A stretch of DNA of 15,295 bases from an uncultured Eubacteriaceae bacterium (GCA_937905915.1 CALCVR010000212.1:1-15295); one strand, 5' to 3'; positions 7,834 through 14,790 are shown, numbered from the stretch's first letter. The notes: generated by a model from the sequence alone, not told the origin. A program made the numbers and translations.

Positions 7834-7861
7834 TTGACAAGATGGAAAACAGGTATATAAT
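7834..7861 (+). promoter_or_regulatory. Sigma-A promoter of the MarR-type/FUSC operon
   Basis: Both hexamers match consensus exactly: TTGACA (7834-7839) and TATAAT (7856-7861), with a 16-base spacer. The GGAGG of the regulator gene lies about 20 bases further on. Such a strong promoter suggests that repression sets the expression level. Confidence 0.88.
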
Positions 7862-7873
7862 TAACAATGTTAA
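7861..7873. promoter_or_regulatory. Candidate operator: palindrome at the -10/+1 of the MarR-type operon
   Basis: TTAAC-AAT-GTTAA is a perfect 5-bp inverted repeat starting on the last base of the -10 and covering the expected transcription start. MarR proteins commonly repress their own operon by binding such palindromes, so autoregulation is a reasonable inference; binding is not shown. Confidence 0.55.
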
Positions 7874-7892
7874 CTTTTTGGAGGTATCAAAG

Positions 7893-8348
7893 ATGAGTCA
7901 ATCCGATTGGCAGATCATGAACCGGCAGGTGCAAACCTTGCATTCCTTTGCCCGGTTGATTGTCACCCAGTCAAAGCCGCTCACTTTAACGGCCAGTGAA
8001 CTGGAGATTGTATCCCATATTTATCTCAACGAACAAAAACACACGCCTTTGTCCTTGAGTAAGATCACCGGAATGAAAAAGGAATCGGTGAGCCGGAGTT
8101 TAAAATCATTGTATGAAAAAGGGCTTGTTGACAAAGAGAGATGTCCTGAAGACGAACGAAGTTATCAGCTGATTCTGACTCAAACAGGACTTTTGGAATT
8201 GGACCGCAATTATCAATTGCTGCTAAAGCCATACTACTATTTGGAGAAGCACATGGGTGAGGACTTTGATCGTATGATGCAATTGGTAGAAGTAGCTGGT
8301 ATTTTGCTGAGACGGTATCGAGACGGAGAAGGAGACGATGTGGTTTGA
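7893..8348 (+). CDS. MarR family winged helix-turn-helix transcriptional regulator
   Basis: A 151-residue protein of MarR size. Helical N-terminus (6-30), winged-helix core (about 32-98) with recognition region LSKITGMKKESVSRSLKSL (55-73), wing CPEDERSYQLILTQTG (84-99) and a C-terminal dimerisation helix pair. The wing is the usual D-x-R-x-Y/L form. The start is ATG 7893, with GGAGG at 7880-7884 and a spacer of eight; the same frame is open upstream to 7791 but that runs through the terminator and promoter. A strong promoter with a palindrome at the start site precedes it, and its stop overlaps the start of the FUSC-type gene. It probably represses its own operon in response to a small ligand; the ligand is unknown. 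Confidence 0.88.
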   Translation: MSQSDWQIMNRQVQTLHSFARLIVTQSKPLTLTASELEIVSHIYLNEQKHTPLSLSKITGMKKESVSRSLKSLYEKGLVDKERCPEDERSYQLILTQTGLLELDRNYQLLLKPYYYLEKHMGEDFDRMMQLVEVAGILLRRYRDGEGDDVV

Positions 8349-9409
8349 CCTTTTACCAAGCGTTACAACTGGATCCTCCCGCTTTAAAAAAGAACATCAA
8401 AGAGGCTCAAAACAAAAAGGAAAAACAATATTTTATCAAAGCCCTCGTGGTTCGGGATATCCTATTGGTGGTATTTGCTACAGTGTTTATCTCGGTGTTG
8501 TCATCCCTCTTCGGAAGTGAAAACAGCGCTATGGCGGTAGTGATTTTCTGTATGGTACTCAGCCTGCGCTTTGTAGACTTTGGATATAAAATCTCCCACT
8601 CCTTAGCGAGCTTGGGACTATGTCTTTTGATTTTATTGATATCGCCCATCGCCATGCAACTGGTGGCGCCTCCCGTGGGATGCATGATTAACTTTATTTC
8701 GCTATTTGCCCTTGTGGTGATGACCTGTGAAAAGCCGGAAATGGGGAATGGGGGGCTTTATCTCTTTGGATATGTGTTTCTGTCGGGCAGCATGGTAACA
8801 CCGGAGGTATTTGTCCAGCGGATTTATCTCACCATTGTAGGCTATCTGGTGTGTGCCTTTGTGCTGGTTTTAAAACACCGCCATAAGCACGCAAAAACCA
8901 CCTTATGGAACGTCATCAGCCGGTATGATATCCACAGCCAAAAGGGACAATGGCAACTACAGATTTCTTTGGCCTTGAGTCTTTTATTTTTGGTAGGCAG
9001 TTACTTGGGACTTAATCGCTTTATGTGGGTGGGATTTGCCTGTTCATCCCTGTTGTCCAGTTATCCCGTCAACCTCCATGAACGACTTAGAGATCGGGCC
9101 GTAGGGGCCATATCGGGATCGGTTTTGTTTGCCATTACCTATTCTTTGACGCCGCCTTCCTTAACCTCTCTTTTTGGACCGGTTTCGGGATTGTGCCTAG
9201 GGCTTTGTTCCCAATATCGATATAAAACGGTGTTCAACTGTTTTGGGGCATTGCTGATGGCCTCCAGCATCTATGGCGTACAGGACGCCGTACTGCTTCG
9301 AATTTTTAATAATTTAATCGGATTGTTGTTTGGCTGCGCCTTTTTCTATTTTTTTCAAAAAATTTTGGTCAAACGATGTCTGGGATGCAAACAGCTTAAG
9401 CACTGTTAG
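8345..9409 (+). CDS. FUSC family integral membrane protein (aromatic acid/drug efflux-like)
   Basis: A 354-residue protein with a short basic N-terminal region, a first membrane block (about residues 38-128), further segments near 135-177, a cytoplasmic loop rich in Lys/His (177-203), then a second block (206-340). The stretches ERLRDRAVGAISGSVLFA (246-263) and RIFNNLIGLLFG (319-330) are typical of FUSC (fusaric acid resistance-like) repeats. Members of this family are linked to export of aromatic acids, but the substrate here is unknown. The start is TTG 8345 overlapping the regulator stop as TTGA, with AAGGAG at 8329-8334 ten bases upstream; no ATG or GTG is available in frame nearby. Coupling to the MarR-type gene suggests the regulator controls it. 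Confidence 0.78.
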   Translation: MTFYQALQLDPPALKKNIKEAQNKKEKQYFIKALVVRDILLVVFATVFISVLSSLFGSENSAMAVVIFCMVLSLRFVDFGYKISHSLASLGLCLLILLISPIAMQLVAPPVGCMINFISLFALVVMTCEKPEMGNGGLYLFGYVFLSGSMVTPEVFVQRIYLTIVGYLVCAFVLVLKHRHKHAKTTLWNVISRYDIHSQKGQWQLQISLALSLLFLVGSYLGLNRFMWVGFACSSLLSSYPVNLHERLRDRAVGAISGSVLFAITYSLTPPSLTSLFGPVSGLCLGLCSQYRYKTVFNCFGALLMASSIYGVQDAVLLRIFNNLIGLLFGCAFFYFFQKILVKRCLGCKQLKHC

Positions 9410-9464
9410 AATTTGCATTTTCAAAGACGCTGGTCTTGGGGAAGACTAAAACGGGGTGATCAAA

Positions 9465-9626
9465 ATGCAAAAATCCAATGGGAATAAAACCAAAAAAATT
9501 CAATACGTGACGGTGCGTACCATGGGCAAGCGCAAGCGTCAGCCTATTTATTCCGACGTAAATGGAAGCTATACCGGCCGCCCTGTAAACGGGGGAAAGC
9601 CGATCCAGGATGCCGACGATTTGTAA
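9465..9626 (+). CDS. Small basic conserved-looking protein, function unknown (53 aa)
   Basis: ATG 9465 to TAA 9624-9626 gives 53 residues. The ribosome binding site is GGGGTGATC (9453-9461), whose GGTGATC part pairs with the 3' end of 16S rRNA, three bases before the ATG. The sequence is strongly basic at the start (KSNGNKTKKI, then GKRKRQ at 21-26), followed by PIYSDVNGSYTGRPVNGGKP and an acidic end QDADDL. There is no signal peptide or membrane segment. The Gly/Pro/Tyr-rich middle and the charge split suggest a short structured or nucleic-acid/anion-binding peptide, but I do not recognise a family. A terminator follows 10 bases after the stop, so it ends its transcript. It may be cotranscribed with the FUSC gene. 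Confidence 0.75.
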   Translation: MQKSNGNKTKKIQYVTVRTMGKRKRQPIYSDVNGSYTGRPVNGGKPIQDADDL

Positions 9627-9636
9627 AAAGAGTGAC

Positions 9637-9675
9637 GTAAGCCGATCTAAATCATTAGGTCGGCTTACAATTTTG
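9637..9675 (+). terminator. Intrinsic terminator after the small ORF
   Basis: A 14-bp stem pairs GTAAGCCGATCTAA (9637-9650) with TTAGGTCGGCTTAC (9655-9668), with one U-G pair and an ATCA loop, followed by AATTTTG. The T run is short but the stem is long. Confidence 0.85.
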
Positions 9676-9722
9676 TAAGTGTGCTGTCATACCTGTGTCA
9701 TCTTCTCCTGCTATCCTATAGA
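9674..9722 (+). promoter_or_regulatory. Direct repeats with 11-bp period and weak promoter upstream of the carboxypeptidase gene
   Basis: TGTAAG (9674), TGTCAT (9685) and TGTCAT (9696) begin exactly 11 bases apart, each separated by five bases. This is the geometry of OmpR/PhoB-family response regulator sites, and the first unit matches the WalR-type TGTWAH pattern except its last base. The last copy overlaps a poor -35 (GTGTCA 9695-9700), 16 bases from TATAGA (9717-9722), as expected for an activated promoter. Binding is inferred only. Confidence 0.45.
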
Positions 9723-9825
9723 ACGTGAAAGGGGGATATGGTTGTATGTCCCTTGGCTCTATGGGCATACTGGGACTAGGAAAGCGTTCCAGCCACGGTG
9801 CTAGAAGAAAAGGAGAGGGGTCACC

Positions 9826-10815
9826 ATGAAAAACATACGCAAAAAAATAGCCGGGTTGACGGCAGCTGTGGTGGCCGTTGTAGGAGTGGCTGCCTTTAGC
9901 GCATGGGCCTGTTTTGTACAGCCGGAGGAAATGCCGGCCCAAGCCGTGCCAGCTTATCAGATTATGGTGGAAAAGGATACCAGTTCACAGGGCGATGTGA
10001 CCATTGAAATAAACAAAAAGGATATCTATAAAGGGAATCTACTTTTAGTAAATCCATGGAATGCCCTTCCAGATGATTTTGAAGATACCTTGCTCTGCAA
10101 TTTGTATGAGCAATACCCTGAGCGCAACTATCAATTGGCCAATTCGCATATGATGTTGCAAGAGGAAGCGGCCCGTCAAGCCAATATGATGTTTGATGCG
10201 GCCCAAAAGGCTGGGCAGGAAAATTATCTGCTTAGGGCCTGTTATCGCACCCAGGACGACCAGGAAGAAATCCTAGAGGATGAGCTTGAGAAATACCAGT
10301 CCCTGCCGGAGGACCAGGCAAAAGACAAGGCGCTTTCCAAGGTGGCTAAGCCAGGGACCAGCGAACATCAGCTGGGATTGGCCATGGATGTAAATGTGTA
10401 CGTCCCAGGGCAATGGTCTAAGGCATTTGGGGACACAGCTCAATGCGGCTGGTTAACGGGTCACAGTTGGCAGTATGGCTGGGTAGTGCGATACGATGAG
10501 GAGAAATCCGACATTACAGGTATTACAAACGAACCGTGGCATTTTCGTTATGTAGGAGTGCCCCATGCCGCCATTATGGTTCAGAAGAACCTGTGCCTGG
10601 AGGAATATTTGGAATTGCTGCGGCAACAGCGGCACATTAAAGTGACCGATGAACAAGGGCAAAACTATCATATCCGCTATGTTAAAATGGGAAGTCAACC
10701 TTCCACCACCATCCGAATTCCCACCTCCCAGTACACCATTTCCGGGGATAACCTAGGTGGTGTGATCGTAACCTGGAAAGAACCGGCTGCATCCACAGAC
10801 ACAAGCAGCTCTTAA
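9826..10815 (+). CDS. Secreted D-alanyl-D-alanine carboxypeptidase, M15/VanY-like
   Basis: A 329-residue exported zinc peptidase. The N-terminus is a signal peptide: basic MKNIRKK, hydrophobic core 11-25, likely cleavage after AWA (26-28); the following Cys29 is not in a convincing lipobox. The LAS-type metal motif S-x-H-x2-G-x-A-x-D is complete (Ser179, His181, Gly184, Ala186, Asp188), and EPWH (236-239) supplies the catalytic glutamate and third ligand, His239. RACYRTQDDQEE (137-148) is the usual preceding motif. It should trim the terminal D-Ala of peptidoglycan stem peptides. AAGGAG (9809-9814) lies ahead of the ATG at 9826. A 27-codon frame ends on the start codon (ATGA). The C-terminal 60 residues are polar. 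It is convergent with the two-component operon. Confidence 0.9.
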   Translation: MKNIRKKIAGLTAAVVAVVGVAAFSAWACFVQPEEMPAQAVPAYQIMVEKDTSSQGDVTIEINKKDIYKGNLLLVNPWNALPDDFEDTLLCNLYEQYPERNYQLANSHMMLQEEAARQANMMFDAAQKAGQENYLLRACYRTQDDQEEILEDELEKYQSLPEDQAKDKALSKVAKPGTSEHQLGLAMDVNVYVPGQWSKAFGDTAQCGWLTGHSWQYGWVVRYDEEKSDITGITNEPWHFRYVGVPHAAIMVQKNLCLEEYLELLRQQRHIKVTDEQGQNYHIRYVKMGSQPSTTIRIPTSQYTISGDNLGGVIVTWKEPAASTDTSSS

Positions 10816-10832
10816 AACAATGGTGGAAACAT

Positions 10833-10870
10833 CAGGACTGTCCACGCTCCCTGGGGACAGACTGTTTTTA
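10833..10870 (+). terminator. Intrinsic terminator of the carboxypeptidase gene
   Basis: CTGTCC (10838-10843) pairs with GGACAG (10855-10860), extended by CAG (10834-10836) and CTG (10862-10864) across a small internal loop, and is followed by TTTTTAT. It begins 19 bases after the stop. Confidence 0.75.
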
Positions 10871-10902
10871 TAGAGAGAGAAACACCCCGTCAATCCTACC
10901 GC

Positions 10903-10960
10903 AATAAAAGGAAGCCCCCTGCATCGCTGAAAAGATGCAGGGGGCTTCCTTTTATTTTTA
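10903..10960. terminator. 23-bp perfect bidirectional terminator between convergent operons
   Basis: The arms 10903-10925 and 10934-10956 are perfect reverse complements with an eight-base loop (GCTGAAAA). On the plus strand TTTTATTTTT follows; on the minus strand CCTTTTATT ends the hairpin. It lies directly after the histidine kinase stop (minus strand) and is a second barrier for the carboxypeptidase transcript. Confidence 0.93.
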
Positions 10961-12406
10961 AGGCTCCATTTGCTCTGGAGGGCTCTCCGGTTCCGCATGG
11001 GCTACAGGGATCCGTATAATCACATCGGTGCCGATGCCTTCTGTGGAACGGATATCCAAAGAACCGCCGTGAAGGGATACGATTTCATCCACCACGGCAA
11101 GGCCGATGCCAGAACCGCGGCGGGTATGATTTGCTTTGTAAAACTTCTCCTTAATGCGGGGAAGATCCTTTGCCGGAATACCGCAGCCGCTGTCGCAGAT
11201 AGCCACTTGGATGAAACCGCCCACTTCGCAGGCTTCTACACGCACACGGCCGCCGGGATCGGAATATTTGAAAGCGTTGTCCAAAATATTGACAAAGACC
11301 TGCTTGAGGCGATTGCGATCGCCGGTGACAGGGGGGAGCATCTCCGGCTCGTGATACAAAAGCTCAATGTTTTCCCGGCGGGAACGTTCCCGGAACATGA
11401 CTACCGCTTCGCCCAATTCGGCTAAAATGTCGATGCGTTCCATTTTAAGGGTCATGCGGCCGCTTTGGATGCGTGAGAAATCCAGAAGTTCTTCCACAAT
11501 GCCGGAGAGACGTTCCGATTCGCTGACAATAACGCTCATTCCTTTTTGAAACGTCTCCGGATCCACAATGGAGGGATCCATCAGCGTTTCGCCCCACCCT
11601 TTGATGGCGGTCAATGGGGTGCGCAGCTCGTGTGATACGGAGGAAATAAAGTCGTTTTTCATTCGTTCAGTGGCGCTGAGTTCGCTGGCCATATAGTTGA
11701 TGGTATCGCATAAGTCGCCGATTTCGTCGTCGTATTTTTTCTGTAGCCTTGCATCGAAATCCCCTAAAGCAATGCGGCGGGCCGTCTGGCCGATGTTGCG
11801 CACCGGGGTGACAATGGAACTGATAAAATAGGATCCCGACATAATGACAAACAGAATAATAGCGATGCCCACCGCCAGCAATACAGCCACAATAATAAAG
11901 ACCTGTTGATCGGTGGGTTCCAAAGAAACCACCATGCGGATGGCCCTCAAATTTTGAGAATTCTCTGTGCGGCTAAGCAAAGCGGTGTAAGCCATAACGT
12001 GTTCGCCGCTGGTAAGATTAAATTCTGAGCTGCCGATGCGGTTTCCATTGGAATTTTTAGCTGTTTCATAATCGTCCATAGGCTGAGTGGTATCCGGAGG
12101 GAAGCCCGTAGAGGATAAAAGGGGGACGCCATCGCTTCCAATGACCATCAGTTCAATGTTTTCTTTTAGTTGGAAATTTTCCAATACCTGTTGGCATCCC
12201 ACGCGGAATTCTTCATCGGAACTTTCAGCGTATTTGGTAAAGGAGTCCAAAGTGCTCCACATAAGGCGGTTAAGGGAATCATATACCTCCCCATAGTAGT
12301 AGGAGCGGACGATAAATGCCATACCAAGCTCCAACACCACTAGGATGGCCAAGATAAGCCCCAATCCATTGAGAACCCAACGCTGGGTAATGCCTTTTAC
12401 GGCCAT
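10958..12406 (-). CDS. Two-component sensor histidine kinase (HAMP, HisKA, HATPase_c)
   Basis: A 482-residue membrane kinase. Order: membrane segment 1 (about 12-33), extracytoplasmic domain (34-167), membrane segment 2 (about 169-195), HAMP (196-248), HisKA with phospho-acceptor His259 in SHELRTPL, then the ATPase domain with N-box RLKQVFVNILDNAFKYS (366-382), G1 DSGCGIP (405-411) and G2 GSGIGL (431-436). No PAS domain is seen, unlike classic WalK. The outside domain has no recognised fold but its size fits a single PAS-like/dCache sensor. AGGAGG lies eight bases before the ATG. It follows the response regulator gene by 43 bases and is its expected partner. The ligand is unknown; neighbours with envelope roles suggest a cell-surface signal. 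Confidence 0.93.
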   Translation of the reverse strand: MAVKGITQRWVLNGLGLILAILVVLELGMAFIVRSYYYGEVYDSLNRLMWSTLDSFTKYAESSDEEFRVGCQQVLENFQLKENIELMVIGSDGVPLLSSTGFPPDTTQPMDDYETAKNSNGNRIGSSEFNLTSGEHVMAYTALLSRTENSQNLRAIRMVVSLEPTDQQVFIIVAVLLAVGIAIILFVIMSGSYFISSIVTPVRNIGQTARRIALGDFDARLQKKYDDEIGDLCDTINYMASELSATERMKNDFISSVSHELRTPLTAIKGWGETLMDPSIVDPETFQKGMSVIVSESERLSGIVEELLDFSRIQSGRMTLKMERIDILAELGEAVVMFRERSRRENIELLYHEPEMLPPVTGDRNRLKQVFVNILDNAFKYSDPGGRVRVEACEVGGFIQVAICDSGCGIPAKDLPRIKEKFYKANHTRRGSGIGLAVVDEIVSLHGGSLDIRSTEGIGTDVIIRIPVAHAEPESPPEQMEP

Positions 12407-12449
12407 ATGTTGTCCCTCCTACCCATCGAAGATCTTCTACTCAAAGACG

Positions 12450-13151
12450 TTAAGCCTGCCATTTATATCCCAGTCCCCAGACCGTGACAATATGCTTAGG
12501 ATGGGAAGGTTCCTCCTCCACCTTCATGCGGAGACGGCGGACATTGACGTCCACAATTTTTTCTTCTCCATAGTAACCCTCGCCCCATACCCGGTTGAGA
12601 ATATCGGTGCGATCCAACGCCTTACCGGGATTGCTAAGGAAATACTCCATGATCTGAAATTCCACATGGGTCAAATCAATCAGCCTCCCCTTGTTGGAGA
12701 GGGTGCGGTTGACCAAATTAAGGGTAAAATCTCCCGATACAACCTCTTCCTTGACCTGCTTTTTCTCCGATGGGGACTGGGCGGCTACACGACGATACAA
12801 AGCATCCACCCGGGCCACCAGCTCCGAAGGGGAGAATGGTTTGGTGACGTAATCGTCGGCTCCCAGCATGAGACCGCTGACCCGGTCCATTTCCTGCGTG
12901 CGCGCCGTCAACATGATGATGCCGATGTTTTGACTGCGCTTTCTTAGCTCACGGCATACCGCAAACCCGTCCAGGATAGGCATCATAACGTCCAAAAGGG
13001 CGATGTCAAAATCCCCGTTTTGCTGGTCGAAAAGATTCAGAGCATCCTGTCCGTTTTCCGCCTCACAGACCTCATAGCCTGCCCGGTTTAGGTTGATCAC
13101 GACAAATTCCCGAATGGCGGCTTCATCCTCCGCCACTAAAATGCGTTTCAT
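12450..13151 (-). CDS. OmpR/PhoB family response regulator
   Basis: A 233-residue regulator. The receiver domain (1-120) holds the acidic pocket Glu8/Asp9, phospho-acceptor Asp54 in LLDVMMP, Thr82 and Lys104 (TKPF). A Lys/Glu linker (126-137) leads to a winged-helix DNA-binding domain (about 138-232) with LTHVEFQIMEYFLSNPGKAL and the final VDVNVRRLRMKVE and VTVWGLGYKW motifs of the OmpR/PhoB class. I use ATG 13151; a TTG three bases further upstream is in frame, but family N-termini begin MKRILV and AAGGAGG (13160-13166) gives a good spacing of eight to nine. The sensor kinase follows. Such regulators bind direct repeats with an 11-bp period; two such arrays occur in the window (9674-9701 and 14791-14818). 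Confidence 0.94.
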   Translation of the reverse strand: MKRILVAEDEAAIREFVVINLNRAGYEVCEAENGQDALNLFDQQNGDFDIALLDVMMPILDGFAVCRELRKRSQNIGIIMLTARTQEMDRVSGLMLGADDYVTKPFSPSELVARVDALYRRVAAQSPSEKKQVKEEVVSGDFTLNLVNRTLSNKGRLIDLTHVEFQIMEYFLSNPGKALDRTDILNRVWGEGYYGEEKIVDVNVRRLRMKVEEEPSHPKHIVTVWGLGYKWQA

Positions 13152-13180
13152 CAAATATACCCTCCTTATTGTGCTTGTGC

Positions 13181-13204
13181 AAAAAACGCTCCCCCGTGGG
13201 GCGT
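13181..13204 (-). terminator. Intrinsic terminator between the lipoprotein and response regulator genes
   Basis: On the minus strand ACGCCCC pairs with GGG-A-GCGT (one bulged A) across a short loop and is followed by six T. It starts at the lipoprotein stop. I see no convincing promoter between it and the response regulator, so partial read-through may feed the two-component genes. Confidence 0.75.
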
Positions 13205-14652
13205 CAACTGTTAAACCAGCTCAAGGAGCTGATGACCATATTTTCAGAAAGACCTAGATCTTCATCGTTTTGCCCAGCTTCTGTAATCTGAGCGGCCAAT
13301 ACAATATCCCCTTTGGACATGACGCGGAAATACCCTTCCGGAGGATTGGCATTCCACTGGGCCGACTGGACCACCCGAATATGGAGCAAGGCTTCGCCCA
13401 TCTGAGCGGAATCCGGGAGGGAATCCCAGCGATAGAAGGTAAGGGTGCGATCCCCCGGTTGATTTTGGGCTGTCACGTATCCCAACCATTCGTCGGGGAA
13501 GGCAAAATAATAGCCTTCGGTTTTGTTCATCACACAGGACAAAGCCACTTCTTTGTCAAACCCTTGTTTTTCATCCAAGTAGCCGCTATAGCGGGTCCAG
13601 TTGGTCAGCCACAGCTTGTCCGACTCCGGTTTTTTCTCATATCCGGGCAATTCCCGGACCGAAGGGATTTCGATCCAGCCGTCGCCGTTGATGTCGGACG
13701 ACACCATCTGCACAGGCCGGAGGGTTTCCTCCACCGTCTTGGTTTGAGCGTTAAAAAAGAGATTGACAAGCTGGGAATCCTCCTGCCTCCAGTAGAGCAC
13801 CTCTGTAATAGAAGAGGTAAAACTAGAGCTGGAAGAGGTGGAGCTTTTATACCCGTCCACAAACACAGCTGTGATCCCAGGCCGCAATTCACCCACCGCT
13901 ACCGACGCATAAGGACTACTGCTGGAACCGGAGGATACATAGCCGTCCATAGGAGTGGTACCCATCAAATCAAAGCTGCTATTGCCGTCTTCATGCTGCC
14001 GGAATTTATAAAGATTGGCCGATGCAGTCATACTGGTGGAGTCTAGAGAGATGAGCAATAGCTCCTGAATGCCGTCATCATCCAAATCCACCACCTGCAC
14101 TTCGGTGTATTTCTCACTAAACCGTTGGCTTAAGGAATTGCCTTGCATGGAATAAACGACAATCTGATTGTCCACCGGGCTGGCGGATTTCCAACCGGTT
14201 ATGACTTCCGGCACCCCATCGTCGTTTAAATCCTCAAAGGAAATAAACTCAATGTCTGAACTAGGGGCAGGCGTATCGCTGACACAGCTCCAAGACTCCT
14301 GTCCGTTCTGATCAATCTGACACTGTAGCATCATAATGTGAATGAACGATTCATCGTCTAATTTATAAAAGGCCAAGACCTCTTCCAATCCATCGTTGTT
14401 GAGATCCTGATACACAACAGCTGAGCGATAGTCGCCGCTACGGGGATATTTTAACGTGTACTTTTTCTTAATGTTTTCACTGAGCGCGTTTTGGACACCG
14501 GCTTGGTCGCCGGTCAAACGAGGCGGACGTAAAAGGTTGTTGGCGTTAAAGCCAGCCGTCACTTTGCCGTCCTTGCCGGAACAAGCGCTGAGGGAGACGC
14601 ACAACAGGCATAACACCATCGCGATTACAAGCAAACGGGTGAGACGTTTCAT
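13204..14652 (-). CDS. Lipoprotein with FG-GAP/EF-hand-like Asp-rich repeats
   Basis: From ATG 14652 (AAGGAGG at 14658-14664) the protein is 482 residues. The frame is open further upstream to 14790 but that part covers a leader hairpin. Residues 1-23 form a lipoprotein signal with lipobox LSAC, lipidated Cys24. Four calcium-loop-like repeats are visible: DLNNDGLEE (83-91), DLNDDGVPE (141-149), DLDDDGIQE (189-197) and DINGDGWIE (320-328), the Asp-x-Asn/Asp-x-Asp-Gly form of FG-GAP/VCBS repeats that build beta-propellers and bind calcium. A Ser-rich loop lies at 240-281. No enzyme motif is seen. It precedes the response regulator and kinase, so a role as an extracytoplasmic partner or target of that system is an inference. 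The function is unknown. Confidence 0.82.
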   Translation of the reverse strand: MKRLTRLLVIAMVLCLLCVSLSACSGKDGKVTAGFNANNLLRPPRLTGDQAGVQNALSENIKKKYTLKYPRSGDYRSAVVYQDLNNDGLEEVLAFYKLDDESFIHIMMLQCQIDQNGQESWSCVSDTPAPSSDIEFISFEDLNDDGVPEVITGWKSASPVDNQIVVYSMQGNSLSQRFSEKYTEVQVVDLDDDGIQELLLISLDSTSMTASANLYKFRQHEDGNSSFDLMGTTPMDGYVSSGSSSSPYASVAVGELRPGITAVFVDGYKSSTSSSSSFTSSITEVLYWRQEDSQLVNLFFNAQTKTVEETLRPVQMVSSDINGDGWIEIPSVRELPGYEKKPESDKLWLTNWTRYSGYLDEKQGFDKEVALSCVMNKTEGYYFAFPDEWLGYVTAQNQPGDRTLTFYRWDSLPDSAQMGEALLHIRVVQSAQWNANPPEGYFRVMSKGDIVLAAQITEAGQNDEDLGLSENMVISSLSWFNS

Positions 14653-14691
14653 GAAAACCTCCTTATGAACGGATGAAAAAAGGGTAAAACG

Positions 14692-14720
14692 AAAAAAGCG
14701 CATCCCCCTTTGGGATGCGC
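14692..14720 (-). terminator. Terminator-like hairpin inside the lipoprotein gene leader
   Basis: On the minus strand GCGCATCCC (14720-14712) pairs with GGGATGCGC (14706-14698) across a five-base loop, followed by six T. No gene lies between this hairpin and the upstream tRNA terminator, and the AGGAGG of the lipoprotein gene is only about 28 bases beyond it, so it may act as a leader attenuator. Confidence 0.7.
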
Positions 14721-14771
14721 ACCTTGCAGTTGGCGGCCTGCCGGGGACGTCACCCGCCCATTGGAATAAAA
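14721..14771 (-). promoter_or_regulatory. GC-rich structured leader of the lipoprotein gene (candidate cis-regulatory RNA)
   Basis: Read on the minus strand this segment is GC-rich, in contrast to the AT-rich DNA just upstream, with self-complementary pieces (GGCGG...CCGCC, GCAG...CTGC). It leads directly into the terminator-like hairpin. No known riboswitch class was recognised. Confidence 0.3.
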
Positions 14772-14790
14772 CGGCTTTGACAGCAACCAT

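Noticed and set aside
7791..7892. N-terminal extension of the MarR-type regulator from ATG 7791
   Set aside because: It runs through the terminator hairpin and the promoter; ATG 7893 has a good GGAGG.
8338..8520. 60-codon frame starting ATG 8338 at the regulator/FUSC junction
   Set aside because: Out of frame with the long membrane protein and without similarity; the FUSC gene starts with TTG 8345.
12345..12947. 200-codon plus-strand frame across the kinase/regulator junction
   Set aside because: It overlaps two clear two-component genes on the other strand and its translation matches no family.
13270..14046. 258-codon plus-strand frame opposite the lipoprotein gene
   Set aside because: Antisense shadow; the minus frame has a signal peptide, lipobox and repeats, this one has none.
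14653..14790. 46-residue N-terminal extension of the lipoprotein
   Set aside because: It would bury the lipoprotein signal peptide and covers the leader hairpin; ATG 14652 has AAGGAGG.
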